A stretch of 64,000 bases of DNA, taken from the NCBI RefSeq assembly GCF_025751555.1, contig NZ_JAOWLB010000020.1, positions 1 through 64,000 of the forward strand, written 5' to 3'. Origin of the DNA: Ruegeria aquimaris (GTDB taxonomy: Bacteria; Pseudomonadota; Alphaproteobacteria; Rhodobacterales; Rhodobacteraceae). This document shows positions 1 through 8,500 of the stretch, piece after piece; the first letter of the stretch is position 1, and the number at the start of each line of letters is the position of its first letter. The notes under the pieces were generated by a model that ran no database searches, was not told where the DNA came from, and saw only the letters and a program-made list of their open reading frames with translations. Both the position numbers and the translations under genes were made by a program.

Positions 1-60
1 ACCATGGAAAGCTTCCTGGGTTTCATCGACATTACCTCCATCCGGCTTTGGCTCAGACAT
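1..60 (-). CDS. N-terminus of unknown protein, cut by window edge
   Basis: An open frame on the minus strand starts with ATG at 58-60 and stays open to the window edge. It encodes about 20 polar, acidic residues beginning MSEPKPDGGN. A weak AGG lies 14 nt upstream of the ATG. Nothing about its function can be read from so short a piece. The start is plausible but not certain. Confidence 0.3.
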   Translation of the reverse strand, partial: MSEPKPDGGNVDETQEAFHG

Positions 61-441
61 TTGTCAACATGACCTAGACCGTCCGCAACTTGGGCAAACA
101 TAGGTGCGCTCAGCTCCAGACCCGGAGACCTTGCCTCGCGCCAAGTTCGAACCAGGAGTCGCTGGTCGGCCGCGCCCATCTCTTGGGTCAGGTAATACGC
201 CGTAAAGGTCACAAATTGGATTGCGGCAGAAATTGACTGAGAAACCTCCAGGCAGGCGAGGAAGCCGAGTTCTCATTTTGTTCGCAGATTTTTGCGAAGC
301 CTTCTTGGGTTCCGGTACGTCACAAGCTCTTATTTCTAAACGAAAACGACCAGCAGCCTAACTGCTAGTCGATAGCTCGTCAACATTTACCTATAGTGGC
401 TTGCCGGCGGGCCGCCCCCTTCCTTTGCCCGATGGCTGGCC
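61..441. other. Intergenic, no gene seen
   Basis: A 70-codon frame at 64-276 has a composition unlike a real protein. I see no RNA gene or clear terminator here. Confidence 0.4.
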
Positions 442-870
442 TCAGTTTTGCGGGATACGCAACATCTGGCCCGGATAAATCTTGTCGGGATGGCTCAACA
501 TCGGTCGGTTGGCCTCGAAAATCTCGTTATAGCGGGTGCCCTTGCCGAGGGTCTTTTCCGCAATCGCCCACAGGGTGTCGCCCTTGCCCACGGTGTGGAA
601 CACCGGTTCCGCTCCGCCGCCTGTGGTCTGGTCATCGACCGCACCCACACCTTCGACATTGCCGACGGCGAGGATTATCTTTTCCTTCAACTCGTCGCTG
701 GCCGCCGCGCCTTCAAGTTTGACAGTATCACCCTCGACCGAGATATCGACACCGCTGGCATCCAGGCCCAGATCAGCGATCTCCTTTTTCAGCGCCTCGA
801 CCTGCGGGTCTTCGTCCCCGCCGCCAAAGAGTTTCTTGCCGCTGTCCTTTGCAAAACTCCACAAACCCAT
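442..870 (-). CDS. lysM: BON-LysM protein, YgaU/Kbp family
   Basis: A 142-aa protein whose N-terminus (MGLWSFAKDSGKKLF) closely follows the YgaU/Kbp family opening. A BON domain spans about residues 28-78 and a LysM domain about 93-140 (GDTLWAIAEKTLGKG, then YPGQMLRIP). Length matches the family (about 150 aa). E. coli YgaU/Kbp is a potassium-binding protein of osmotic and envelope stress; BON and LysM suggest binding to envelope or peptidoglycan. No signal peptide is visible. The next gene on the same strand, an ABC exporter, lies 63 bp upstream. It belongs to the chromosome, not the island. Confidence 0.88.
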   Translation of the reverse strand: MGLWSFAKDSGKKLFGGGDEDPQVEALKKEIADLGLDASGVDISVEGDTVKLEGAAASDELKEKIILAVGNVEGVGAVDDQTTGGGAEPVFHTVGKGDTLWAIAEKTLGKGTRYNEIFEANRPMLSHPDKIYPGQMLRIPQN

Positions 871-933
871 CTCTGTCTCCTTTGGTTTTTCACCGCCGAA
901 GATGGAGGGAGGGTACGGCCAGGATAAGGGGAA

Positions 934-2733
934 TTATTCCGCCGCAAGCCCATCGGTGAACTGGAGCCGCGCCAGCCGGGCATAAAGCCCGCCGCCCGCC
1001 ACAAGCTCGTCATGGGTGCCCTGGGCGACGATGCGGCCTGCTTCCAGCACCACGATGCGGTCGGCCTTTTTTACGGTCGCGAGCCTGTGCGCCACGATCA
1101 GCGTGGTGCGGTCGGCGCTCAACCGTTCCACCGCCTGCTGCACCGCACGCTCGCTTTCGGCATCGAGCGCCGAAGTGGCCTCGTCCAGCAGCAGCACCGG
1201 CGCGTCGCGCAGGATGGCGCGGGCGATGGCGATACGCTGTTTCTGGCCGCCCGACAACATCACGCCGCGTTCGCCCACGAAACTGTCATAGCCTTCGGGC
1301 AGGGCCGCGATGAACTCATGCGCGGCGGCGGCGCGGGCGGCGTCCTCGACTTCGGCGTCAGAGGCGGAGGGGCGGCCAAAGCGGATGTTCTCGCGCGCGG
1401 AGGCGGCAAAGATCACCGGATCCTGCGGCACCAAGGCAATATGGCGGCGGAACGCGGGCCGTGCCAGCATGGTCAGGTCCTGCCCATCCAGCAGCACCCG
1501 GCCCGATTGCGGGTCATAGAACCGCTGGATCAGCTGGATCACCGTGGTCTTGCCCGCACCCGAAGGACCGACAAAGGCCACCGTCTCGCCCGGCTGCACG
1601 GTCAGGCTCATGCCGTCGAGCGCCACCTGATCGGGCCGCGCCGGATAGCGGAAAGTCACGTTGTCAAAGGTGATCTCGCCCCGCACCGGCAGGGTCAGCG
1701 CCGCCGGGGTCGATGGATCGGTTACCGTATCCTCGGCATTGAGCAGTTCGACAAGCCGCTCGGTCGCGCCTGCGGCGCGTTGCAGCTCGCTCCAGATTTC
1801 AGAGAGCGCGGCCACCGCACCGGCCATGATCACCGAATAGATCACGAACTGGATCAGCGTGCCCTCGGTCATCAGGCCCGCGCGCACGTCGTTGGCCCCC
1901 ATCCACAGCACCCCGACGATGCCAGAAAACACCAGGAAGATCACGATCACCGTCAGCACCGCGCGCGTGGCGATGCGGCGGCGCGAAACGTCATAGGCGG
2001 TTTCGGTCACCTCGGCGAATGCCGCCCGGCTGGCGGTCTCGTTGGTGTACGACTGCACCGTCTGCACCGCGCCCAGCGCCTCGCCCGCATTGCCGGAACT
2101 GGCGGCGATCCAGTCCTGATTTTCGCGGCTGATGGTACGCAGGCGGCGGCCCAGCACCAGGATCGGCACCAGCACCAGCGGTACGATCAGCAGCACCATC
2201 GCGGTCAGCTTGGCCGAGGTCAGCAACATCAGCACAAGACCGCCCAGGAACATCAACAGGTTACGCAGCGCGATCGAGGCCGAGGACCCCAGAACCGACT
2301 GGATCAGCGTGGTGTCGGTGGTGATCCGGCTCAGCACCTCGCCGGTCATGATGCGTTCGAAGAACTCGGGGCTCATGCCGATGACGCGGTCGAACACCGC
2401 CTTGCGGATATCGGCGACCACGCGTTCGCCCAGCCGGGTGACAAGCGTGTAACGTAGACCGGTACCCAGCGCCAGCACAGCGGCGATACCAAGCGCGGCC
2501 ATGAAGTAGACATCCAGCATGTCACCGTTTTCAATACGGAAATTGTCCACCACCCGGCGCACCGCCAGCGGCAGGACCAGCGATGTCGTGGCGGTCAGGA
2601 CAAGCGCCGCCAACGCGCCGAACATCAGCGCCTTGTAGGGCGCGATGAACGGCCAGAGCGAGGCGAGCACCCCCACTTTGCGCGAGGTTGCGCGCTGTTC
2701 GGTCGCTCCGGGAGCCGGGTTTGATCGTGCCAT
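934..2733 (-). CDS. ABC exporter, fused TMD-NBD (MsbA-like, subfamily B)
   Basis: A 599-aa half-transporter that should homodimerise in the inner membrane and export a hydrophobic or lipid-like substrate. A six-helix ABC transmembrane domain fills about residues 20-310. The nucleotide-binding domain has Walker A GPSGAGKTT near residue 387, the signature LSGGQKQR near 492, Walker B LLLDEATSALD near 513 and the H-loop IVAHRL after it. The ATG at 2733 is chosen because an AGGA stands about 13 nt upstream and the protein then starts MARSNPAPG; the 40 extra codons of the longer frame (to 2853) look non-coding. The substrate cannot be told from sequence. Confidence 0.9.
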   Translation of the reverse strand: MARSNPAPGATEQRATSRKVGVLASLWPFIAPYKALMFGALAALVLTATTSLVLPLAVRRVVDNFRIENGDMLDVYFMAALGIAAVLALGTGLRYTLVTRLGERVVADIRKAVFDRVIGMSPEFFERIMTGEVLSRITTDTTLIQSVLGSSASIALRNLLMFLGGLVLMLLTSAKLTAMVLLIVPLVLVPILVLGRRLRTISRENQDWIAASSGNAGEALGAVQTVQSYTNETASRAAFAEVTETAYDVSRRRIATRAVLTVIVIFLVFSGIVGVLWMGANDVRAGLMTEGTLIQFVIYSVIMAGAVAALSEIWSELQRAAGATERLVELLNAEDTVTDPSTPAALTLPVRGEITFDNVTFRYPARPDQVALDGMSLTVQPGETVAFVGPSGAGKTTVIQLIQRFYDPQSGRVLLDGQDLTMLARPAFRRHIALVPQDPVIFAASARENIRFGRPSASDAEVEDAARAAAAHEFIAALPEGYDSFVGERGVMLSGGQKQRIAIARAILRDAPVLLLDEATSALDAESERAVQQAVERLSADRTTLIVAHRLATVKKADRIVVLEAGRIVAQGTHDELVAGGGLYARLARLQFTDGLAAE

Positions 2734-3113
2734 GCGGTATGCCGTCCTGCCTGTGCGTCTGATGTCCCGCAACTGCGGGCCTAGGCTCAGCTTCTTGGCC
2801 TCGTCCCGGCCCGGGGTCAAGCAATCAACGCCCGGAAGGCCGAATTGACGCAAGTCTGGCAGCGGCAGCGGGGATCACCCCGCAACTGCCGAATTGACCG
2901 TTTTGTACAGGCCTTACGGCGGCATTTGTCCGTTTTGTACAGGTCGGTACATGTTTCCGGTGCAGCGCCCACAGGCTGACTCAGACAGAGAACGATCGCA
3001 GCGGATGCCGAACCGAGCGCGACCGATGTCTGGCGTGGCGACTTGCGCCCATCCAGTCTGCGCGAATAGAGGCATCACGCAGCCTTGGCGACAATGTTGC
3101 GGAAGAAACTGTC
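2734..3113. other. Intergenic, no gene seen
   Basis: Region between the ABC exporter start and the tRNA fragment. It should hold the exporter promoter, but no convincing -35/-10 pair was found. Short frames crossing into the tRNA sequences are artefacts. Confidence 0.4.
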
Positions 3114-3157
3114 TGGAGCGGGCTACGGGAATCGAACCCGTATCTCTTGCTTGGAAG
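3114..3157 (-). pseudogene. 3'-half fragment of a tRNA-Gly
   Basis: The 44 bases correspond to the CCA end, acceptor 3' strand, T arm and anticodon 3' side of the intact tRNA-Gly at 3251-3324, with one acceptor change (gct for gcg). Identity stops at the anticodon loop, just after TTGGAAG. The 25 bases on the 3' flank are also similar in both copies (about 18/25). This is either a broken tandem tRNA gene or a scar of an older integration with the same crossover point. Confidence 0.75.
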
Positions 3158-3250
3158 ACTACAGCGTAAATCTCGCAAAATGTCTAAATATCAATGCCAT
3201 GCAAGATCACGGCGACAAAAATTGTAGGCAATGTGTCGGAAAAGATTTTT

Positions 3251-3324
3251 TGGAGCGGGCGACGGGAATCGAACCCGTATCTCTTGCTTGGAAGGCAAGG
3301 GTCTTACCATTACACAACGCCCGC
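3251..3324 (-). tRNA. tRNA-Gly (UCC anticodon)
   Basis: Read on the minus strand, the 74-nt gene has acceptor strands GCGGGCG and CGCCCGC followed by T and an encoded CCA, an anticodon stem CTTGC/GCAAG around loop CTTCCAA (anticodon TCC), and T loop GGTTCGATTCC. It is the attachment gene of the island: its 5' half and upstream region recur at 62102. Confidence 0.95.
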
Positions 3325-3426
3325 TCGACGTGGTTGGACGTATGACATCGTTGTTCCGAGGTCAATAGTCTGTCTTTGAGGTCTAGTATTTTGCCGACTA
3401 TTCACGTCCCGTAGACTGACTGCGGA
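3286..3426. repeat. Left attachment repeat (attL), 141 bp
   Basis: Matches 62102-62242 at 138 of 141 positions (differences at 3378, 3397 and 3416). It begins in the tRNA anticodon region (GCTTGGAAGG), includes the 5' half of tRNA-Gly and its promoter, and ends at TGCGGA. It marks the left boundary of the island. The crossover is probably near the anticodon loop, so most of this copy was carried in by the element. Confidence 0.92.
3337..3365 (-). promoter_or_regulatory. Promoter of tRNA-Gly
   Basis: On the minus strand TTGACC (3360-3365) and TACGTC (3337-3342) are 17 bp apart. The -10 match is weak, but it ends 12 bp before the tRNA 5' end, as expected for a sigma-70 tRNA promoter. Confidence 0.55.
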
Positions 3427-3432
3427 GGCGAC

Positions 3433-3543
3433 ATGCTGGTTGATAGGATGGTCGTCACCGATATACCTGCAGCGACCCGACTCTTCGGCGCACGCGACTT
3501 AGTCAACAACGGCTCGACCGAGGAGACCGTCAACTACGATTGA
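3433..3543 (+). CDS. Small ORF of 36 aa at island left end
   Basis: ATG at 3433 follows a strong GGAGG with 4-nt spacing. The product (MLVDRMVVTDIPAATRLFGA at its N-terminus) is protein-like but matches nothing I recognise. It lies directly after the attL repeat. It may be a real small gene or the truncated start of a gene carried in from a related chromosome when the element last excised. Confidence 0.3.
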   Translation: MLVDRMVVTDIPAATRLFGARDLVNNGSTEETVNYD

Positions 3544-3610
3544 CCAAGGATACATGTCGAAATGGATTCTTGGTCTCCCGACGGGGTAATCCTCGCCTTG
3601 TTTTCTTGGC

Positions 3611-4387
3611 TCAATCAGCAGGCGTGACGGTGGGGGTTTTAACCTCGAACACTTTCGTTCTGTGCCAATCCAGGAAGTTTCGATGCTTGTCTGTAAGATG
3701 AAGCGGTCCATCGAAGTGTAGACTGGCACGGGCTCGCTCGCTTAGGCGCTCCGAAAAGACCGGACCCCCATCGTTATCGAAGGTAACCAGACCGCCATCG
3801 AATACGGCGTCCCAAAGAGCTGACAGAAGCAGGCCGTTATGGACATCCAGACGCTCTGCGTCGTTGTCACAGTCGCGCCATGGCTTGATATGAGAGGCCC
3901 GGAGAAGCGGCTTGTCGACAATCCCGGTCAAGGGGCAACGACCCTGCCAGTATTTTATCAGACGCTCGCGAAAGATGTTCTGGCCAACGCGTTGAACCAC
4001 AAGTCGTTCCGCCTCAGTCGTCTTCGGCAGGTTTTTCGTTCTGTGGATGAACTCCAGAAGCGGTGCATCGGGAAGGCTTGCGGCAAGCTCATAGATCCTT
4101 GGCATCACGCCATAAAGCATAGGCAACGAGGCAAACCGGAACCGTGCGAGGCCTGGTCCTGCGGCATCGGACGCCTCAATCCCGATCTCTGCAATGACCC
4201 CGGCGTGATCCAGGGCGAGGAGCCACGGACCGGAAGTGTCCCGAGCGAGCCAGATCGACCCCTGCGCGGTCGTCGAACTGTACCGCTGCCAGCCATCGAA
4301 TTCGCCATGGGGGCGCCGGAAGCCGTTCTGGTACGTGACCTTCTCGCATTCCTGGCGGGTCACGAAGGATTGGGGCGTCTCGATCAT
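3611..4387 (-). CDS. HNH endonuclease (HNH_2 type)
   Basis: A 258-aa protein, last gene of the minus-strand DISARM-like operon. The C-terminal half carries an HNH_2-type nuclease fold: Cys151 in CPLTG, His166 in the ASHIKPW motif, and His183-Asn184 in HNGLLL followed by Asp193/Asp197. The N-terminal 130 residues resemble no domain I recognise. Start follows the upstream gene's stop by 4 bp, so it is co-transcribed. In this context it is a likely DNA-cutting effector paired with the methyltransferase two genes upstream; that role is inference. Confidence 0.85.
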   Translation of the reverse strand: MIETPQSFVTRQECEKVTYQNGFRRPHGEFDGWQRYSSTTAQGSIWLARDTSGPWLLALDHAGVIAEIGIEASDAAGPGLARFRFASLPMLYGVMPRIYELAASLPDAPLLEFIHRTKNLPKTTEAERLVVQRVGQNIFRERLIKYWQGRCPLTGIVDKPLLRASHIKPWRDCDNDAERLDVHNGLLLSALWDAVFDGGLVTFDNDGGPVFSERLSERARASLHFDGPLHLTDKHRNFLDWHRTKVFEVKTPTVTPAD

Positions 4388-4391
4388 TCCC

Positions 4392-5546
4392 TCACGCCTT
4401 CTCGTTCCAGAGCTTCTGGGCGGAGATGCCCATCGCCGTTTCTACGGCATTCGCGGTCCTCGTCACCGCGTACAGGTTCAGGTCCTCGAAGGCGCCCTTG
4501 TAGTTCGACAGGTAGCTTTCGCTCCTCGGCGTGAGTCCGTTGCGCATCGCCACCAGGTAGGCCGCCATCTCGGCCTCCACTTCCATCAGCGCGTGGGGCG
4601 TGTCACGCCGATCCGGAACACGGCGTCCGTTATCGGCTCCGAGGTGGCCGAGGTACAGGTGCGCCAGTTCGTGGGCGACAGTCACGAAGCGCGTCGGTGC
4701 GGCGTGATTCCGGTTGTAGGCCAGCTGGTAGACGTTCTTGCCCTTGTCGTTCTTCGCGCGGGCGAGCAGTCGGATCCAGCCTGCCTGACCGTCACCTGCG
4801 TCCAACTGCACGAGATCGATCTTCTCCTTGCCGACCGCCCGCATGAACTCGGCGAAGCGGTTGTCGCTCAAATTGCCGAAGGTCGGGAAGGAGAACGCAT
4901 CGACCGGCAGGTCCTTGCCCTCGGTATCCTGCACGTCGAACACGAAATCGACCGGGCCCTTCATGCGCAGCACCAGGAGGGGTCGTGCGCCCTTCTTTGG
5001 CACGCGACCGAACCTGTGCCACCAGTCATGCGCGCTTGCCGCATGCGTCAGGCCCGGTTTCTGGATGTGCAACAGCATCGCGTTGAACGGTGCAAATTCG
5101 CGAAGGCGGACCGTGAAGGCGAACAGCTCCTGGATCGCCTCGCTGCTGTCATAGAGCTTTGTCGCCGCGATCAGCTGGTCGATCAGGGCGCGCTCGGACT
5201 CGGTTCTCGTGCCCGTTCCGTCGAACAGGTCCTTCTGAGCGTCGGGCGATGCGGGCGGTGTCAGCAGTGCGTCGAGGTCGAACTTTGGCGGGTAGTCGAC
5301 GAAGGGCTCATCGTCGACCTGCGGACTGAAGCCGCTGACCTCGCCCTTTCGGGCCTGTTCGACGAACAGATCGAAATAGGGGCGAAAGCGGCGCTCCTGC
5401 TCGGGCGTCATGCCACCCTCGCGCATCAGCACGAGGATGGACTCGGCATCCGGCGTCCAGTCGAAGCGCGAGTCGAAGATCGACTGGACCGCGCCGCGGA
5501 TGAAGTCGGCCACGCGACCGTTGACGACGGGGTCGATGACCGCCAT
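4392..5546 (-). CDS. ArdC/ImmA-IrrE-like zinc metalloprotein
   Basis: A 384-aa protein with the zinc-protease motif HELAH at residues 292-296 and a downstream Glu-rich helix (VEAEMAAYLV, about 323-332) that could give the third ligand. Residues about 130-260 contain a stretch (DWWHRFGRVPKKGARPL) like the ArdC N-terminal ssDNA-binding domain. ArdC proteins join ssDNA binding to a zincin domain and can protect incoming DNA from restriction. The methyltransferase stops 3 bp upstream, so the genes are coupled. It could be a built-in safety or regulatory protease of the system, or a plain IrrE-type peptidase. Confidence 0.7.
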   Translation of the reverse strand: MAVIDPVVNGRVADFIRGAVQSIFDSRFDWTPDAESILVLMREGGMTPEQERRFRPYFDLFVEQARKGEVSGFSPQVDDEPFVDYPPKFDLDALLTPPASPDAQKDLFDGTGTRTESERALIDQLIAATKLYDSSEAIQELFAFTVRLREFAPFNAMLLHIQKPGLTHAASAHDWWHRFGRVPKKGARPLLVLRMKGPVDFVFDVQDTEGKDLPVDAFSFPTFGNLSDNRFAEFMRAVGKEKIDLVQLDAGDGQAGWIRLLARAKNDKGKNVYQLAYNRNHAAPTRFVTVAHELAHLYLGHLGADNGRRVPDRRDTPHALMEVEAEMAAYLVAMRNGLTPRSESYLSNYKGAFEDLNLYAVTRTANAVETAMGISAQKLWNEKA

Positions 5547-5549
5547 CGC

Positions 5550-8500
5550 TCACATCCCCATCGCCGCGAACTCGCCGTTCGCTTCCATCCGGTCCCAGGC
5601 TTCGAGGACGAGGCGGCGGGTGCGGTATTCGCCGTGTTGGCGGATTTCCTTTTCCTTGAGGACGCGGAAGGTTTCCGAGGGGTAGTCGGGGCCCTTCACG
5701 TCGGCGGGGTCGAGGATGTAGCGCAGCTCGTCGCGGGTCAGGCCGTAGGCGCGTGCGTAGAAGGCGTCGAGATCGGCGCGGAGGTGCGCGCGGCGGTCCT
5801 CGTCCCAGGCGAAGGGTGGGCCGTCATGGCCCAGATCGCGGGCGAAGGGGGCGAGGCTGTGCGAAGTGTAGGTGAGTTCCAGCACCTTCGGGGTGATGAA
5901 GGCGAGGCGAGGTTCGGTGTAGAAGTCGGGAGGGCATACTGGCAATTGTTTTAGGTAAACATGAGCGAAAGATGTGCTGCTCAACTTCTGTCGAGCCACA
6001 AAGTCAAACGGAATTGAAGAAAAATTGCACAATAACGCAGCAGCCAAAAATGGATCCTTAGAAGTTGAGAATATTGGAAGCTTGTGGTTTGCCCCCCAGC
6101 GAGGGAAAACTGAGCACACCATTGTACGCTCCACCTTGGAGTTGGCAACATCACGCCATCCCATAAGCCAATTTCGCTCGTACCCATATTCCTTTAACCT
6201 TACTTCGAGTGTTTCTTGACGAACCCAGTACTGAGGTAAAATCTCGAAATCTGGATCGGCGTACTCTTCCTCTAGCACAGGCGGAAGCCCTCTACCGCCG
6301 CGACCTTTAATTTTTCCAACATTGTGATATGAACTGAAGCGGTGATCGAAATGCCAAATGAACTTTCCCTCATACAAAGGAAATAGAACTTCATCTGCGC
6401 CAGTATACTTGCGCACGCCGTTTTTACGCGTAGAAACTCCGTCGAGCTCAGTATCTTCTATAAATAGGCCACTGTCGCTAGTCATATTGAATAGGCTTAG
6501 AAACATAACCTCCCAAGGGTTTTTAGCTTCGCCTCCACTTTCGTTGACTAAGACAGGTAGTCTTTTATAGATCGCTGCGGTGACATGAGAATCTTCCTCT
6601 GTTCGAAAAACTGGGCAAGTTAGAGTGTTTGGGTTGAGTAACTCAAAATCGGAAGCCTGAAGAGAGAATCTACGTTCGCGGCGATCAAGGTGTTCCGGTC
6701 TTCGAAGGTAGAATGCAAGCTCTATAGCCGATTGGTCGCTGTGCCCAGAGCCCAAAGTCAATAGGGTGAAACGATTAACATTTGCAATTCCTGGAAAGAT
6801 GAACTCTTCATTTTCAAATGAAAAAGCTGATCGAAGATTATTGTTTCTGACGATATCTTGAAAGAAGAATTTGGAGTTATCGCCAGATAATATGTCTGCC
6901 GGAACTATGATCCCAACCCTACCGCCTTTGCGAATTAGGTCTTTAGAAAGCTCAGCAAACAAGCCATATGTGTTGATCTTACCTCGCGCGGTAAGATTAA
7001 ATCTGGCGGATTCTCGAGTAAATTCGGTTCCCGCTTCGGCATTGCGCAATGCGAGCTGGTAATTCAAATATTCATCTGGTCTATTTTTTTGCAGGGCGGA
7101 AATAGCCTTCTTTCTTTTGGCGCCGGTCATCACTGCGATGCTGGAATCAATAGTTGCAAAGTACTCCTTTTCTGAAAGCTGCATCACCTCCCAAGGCGGG
7201 TTGCCCAACACAACATCGAATCCGCCGCGCTGCATCACGTCTGGGAACTCCAGCGGCCAATGCAGGGCACGGGCGTTGCGGGCGGCCTTGGGAGCCTCGA
7301 CCATTGCCTGGCGCATCTTGCCCTGATTGAGGGCCATCCACAGTTCCTCGGTCGTCGGCACCGTCCGCTCCGACGCCCCCGCCGGTGCGCCGCCCGTCTT
7401 GGGCAGCAGGAAGGCCGCCACATAGAGGTCCGCCGCCGCCTTGGCGCGGACAAAGGTCTGCCCCTTGCGCAGTTCCTTGAACCGCTTGGCCTTGGCGCCG
7501 ATCTGCTCGACCGTATCCTCGGGCAGGTCGCGGAAGCCCGAGAAATCCAGCGCCAGCGGTTTCATCGCGGGCATCGACGCCTGACCGGTGCCGAAGTCGA
7601 AACCGCCTTGCCCCGCCGTCGCATCGCGATTGGCCTTGAGGTAGTATTTCGCGGTTTCCTTGTCGTCGCCGGTCAGCGGCTTGTAGGCAGCATCGGGAAT
7701 GCCGTCCTGCAGCACCTTCAGGTCGAACACCCCCAGCAGCGCATCGCCGCAGCGGATCTGCGCGTCGAAGAAGCCGAGGGGAAGGCCGGGGTCCACCGTC
7801 TCGATCCAGAGCGCGACCTTGGTCAGCTCCACCGCCATTGGGTTGCGGTCCACCCCGTGGATGCAGCAGCGCGCGACATCGCGCAGCGCATGGCGGAAGT
7901 CGGCGAGCGAGGGCGTGCCCTCGGCCCGAATGCGCGCGAGCCGCGTGGCGATGCGGCGGGCGGCGGCCAGCAGGAAGTGGCCAGAGCCGCAGGCGGGGTC
8001 GATGACCGAAAGCTTCAGCAGTGCCTTGGCCGGATCGTCCGCCTCGGCCTCTGTCTTGTCGAGCACGGGGTCGAGCGCGGTATCGAGGAGCGCCTGCACG
8101 AGGCTGTCGGGCGTGTAGTAGGAGCCGGTGGTCTTGCGCTGGTTGCCCTTCTGCTCGGCCGCTTCGGAGGCGAAGACGAGCGTCTTGCCGTCGTCGCCCA
8201 GCTGGGGCTGGAGTTCGAGGAGGGATTCGTAGACCGAGCCCAGTTCTTCGGTCTCCATCGCGCGCCAGTTGACGGGGACCATGCCGTTCTTGTCGGCGAG
8301 CCAGGAGAGGCGGTAGAGCGCCTCCATGAAGGCGCGGTTGCGCAAACGGGCGGTCTCGAGATGGGGCAGCCGGTCCTCGGCAAAGAGGCCGCCGAGGGCG
8401 GGCAGCGCAAGGGCGGGCTGGCCCTGCGTGAGGGCGCGGAAGACGATCTTCACCCCCTCGTAGCGGTCATGGTGCTTGTCCCAGGTGGCGGCGCGGTAGC

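Noticed and set aside
1012-2457. 481-codon ORF antisense to the ABC exporter
   Set aside because: Shadow frame in GC-rich DNA; His/Gln/Arg-rich without domains, while the opposite strand encodes a full ABC transporter.
3085-3345. ORFs on the plus strand reading ERATGIEPVSLAWK
   Set aside because: They are translations of the antisense strand of tRNA-Gly and its fragment, a well-known artefact.
4236-5954. 572-codon plus-strand ORF
   Set aside because: Antisense to the ArdC-like gene and parts of both neighbours; no protein-like features.
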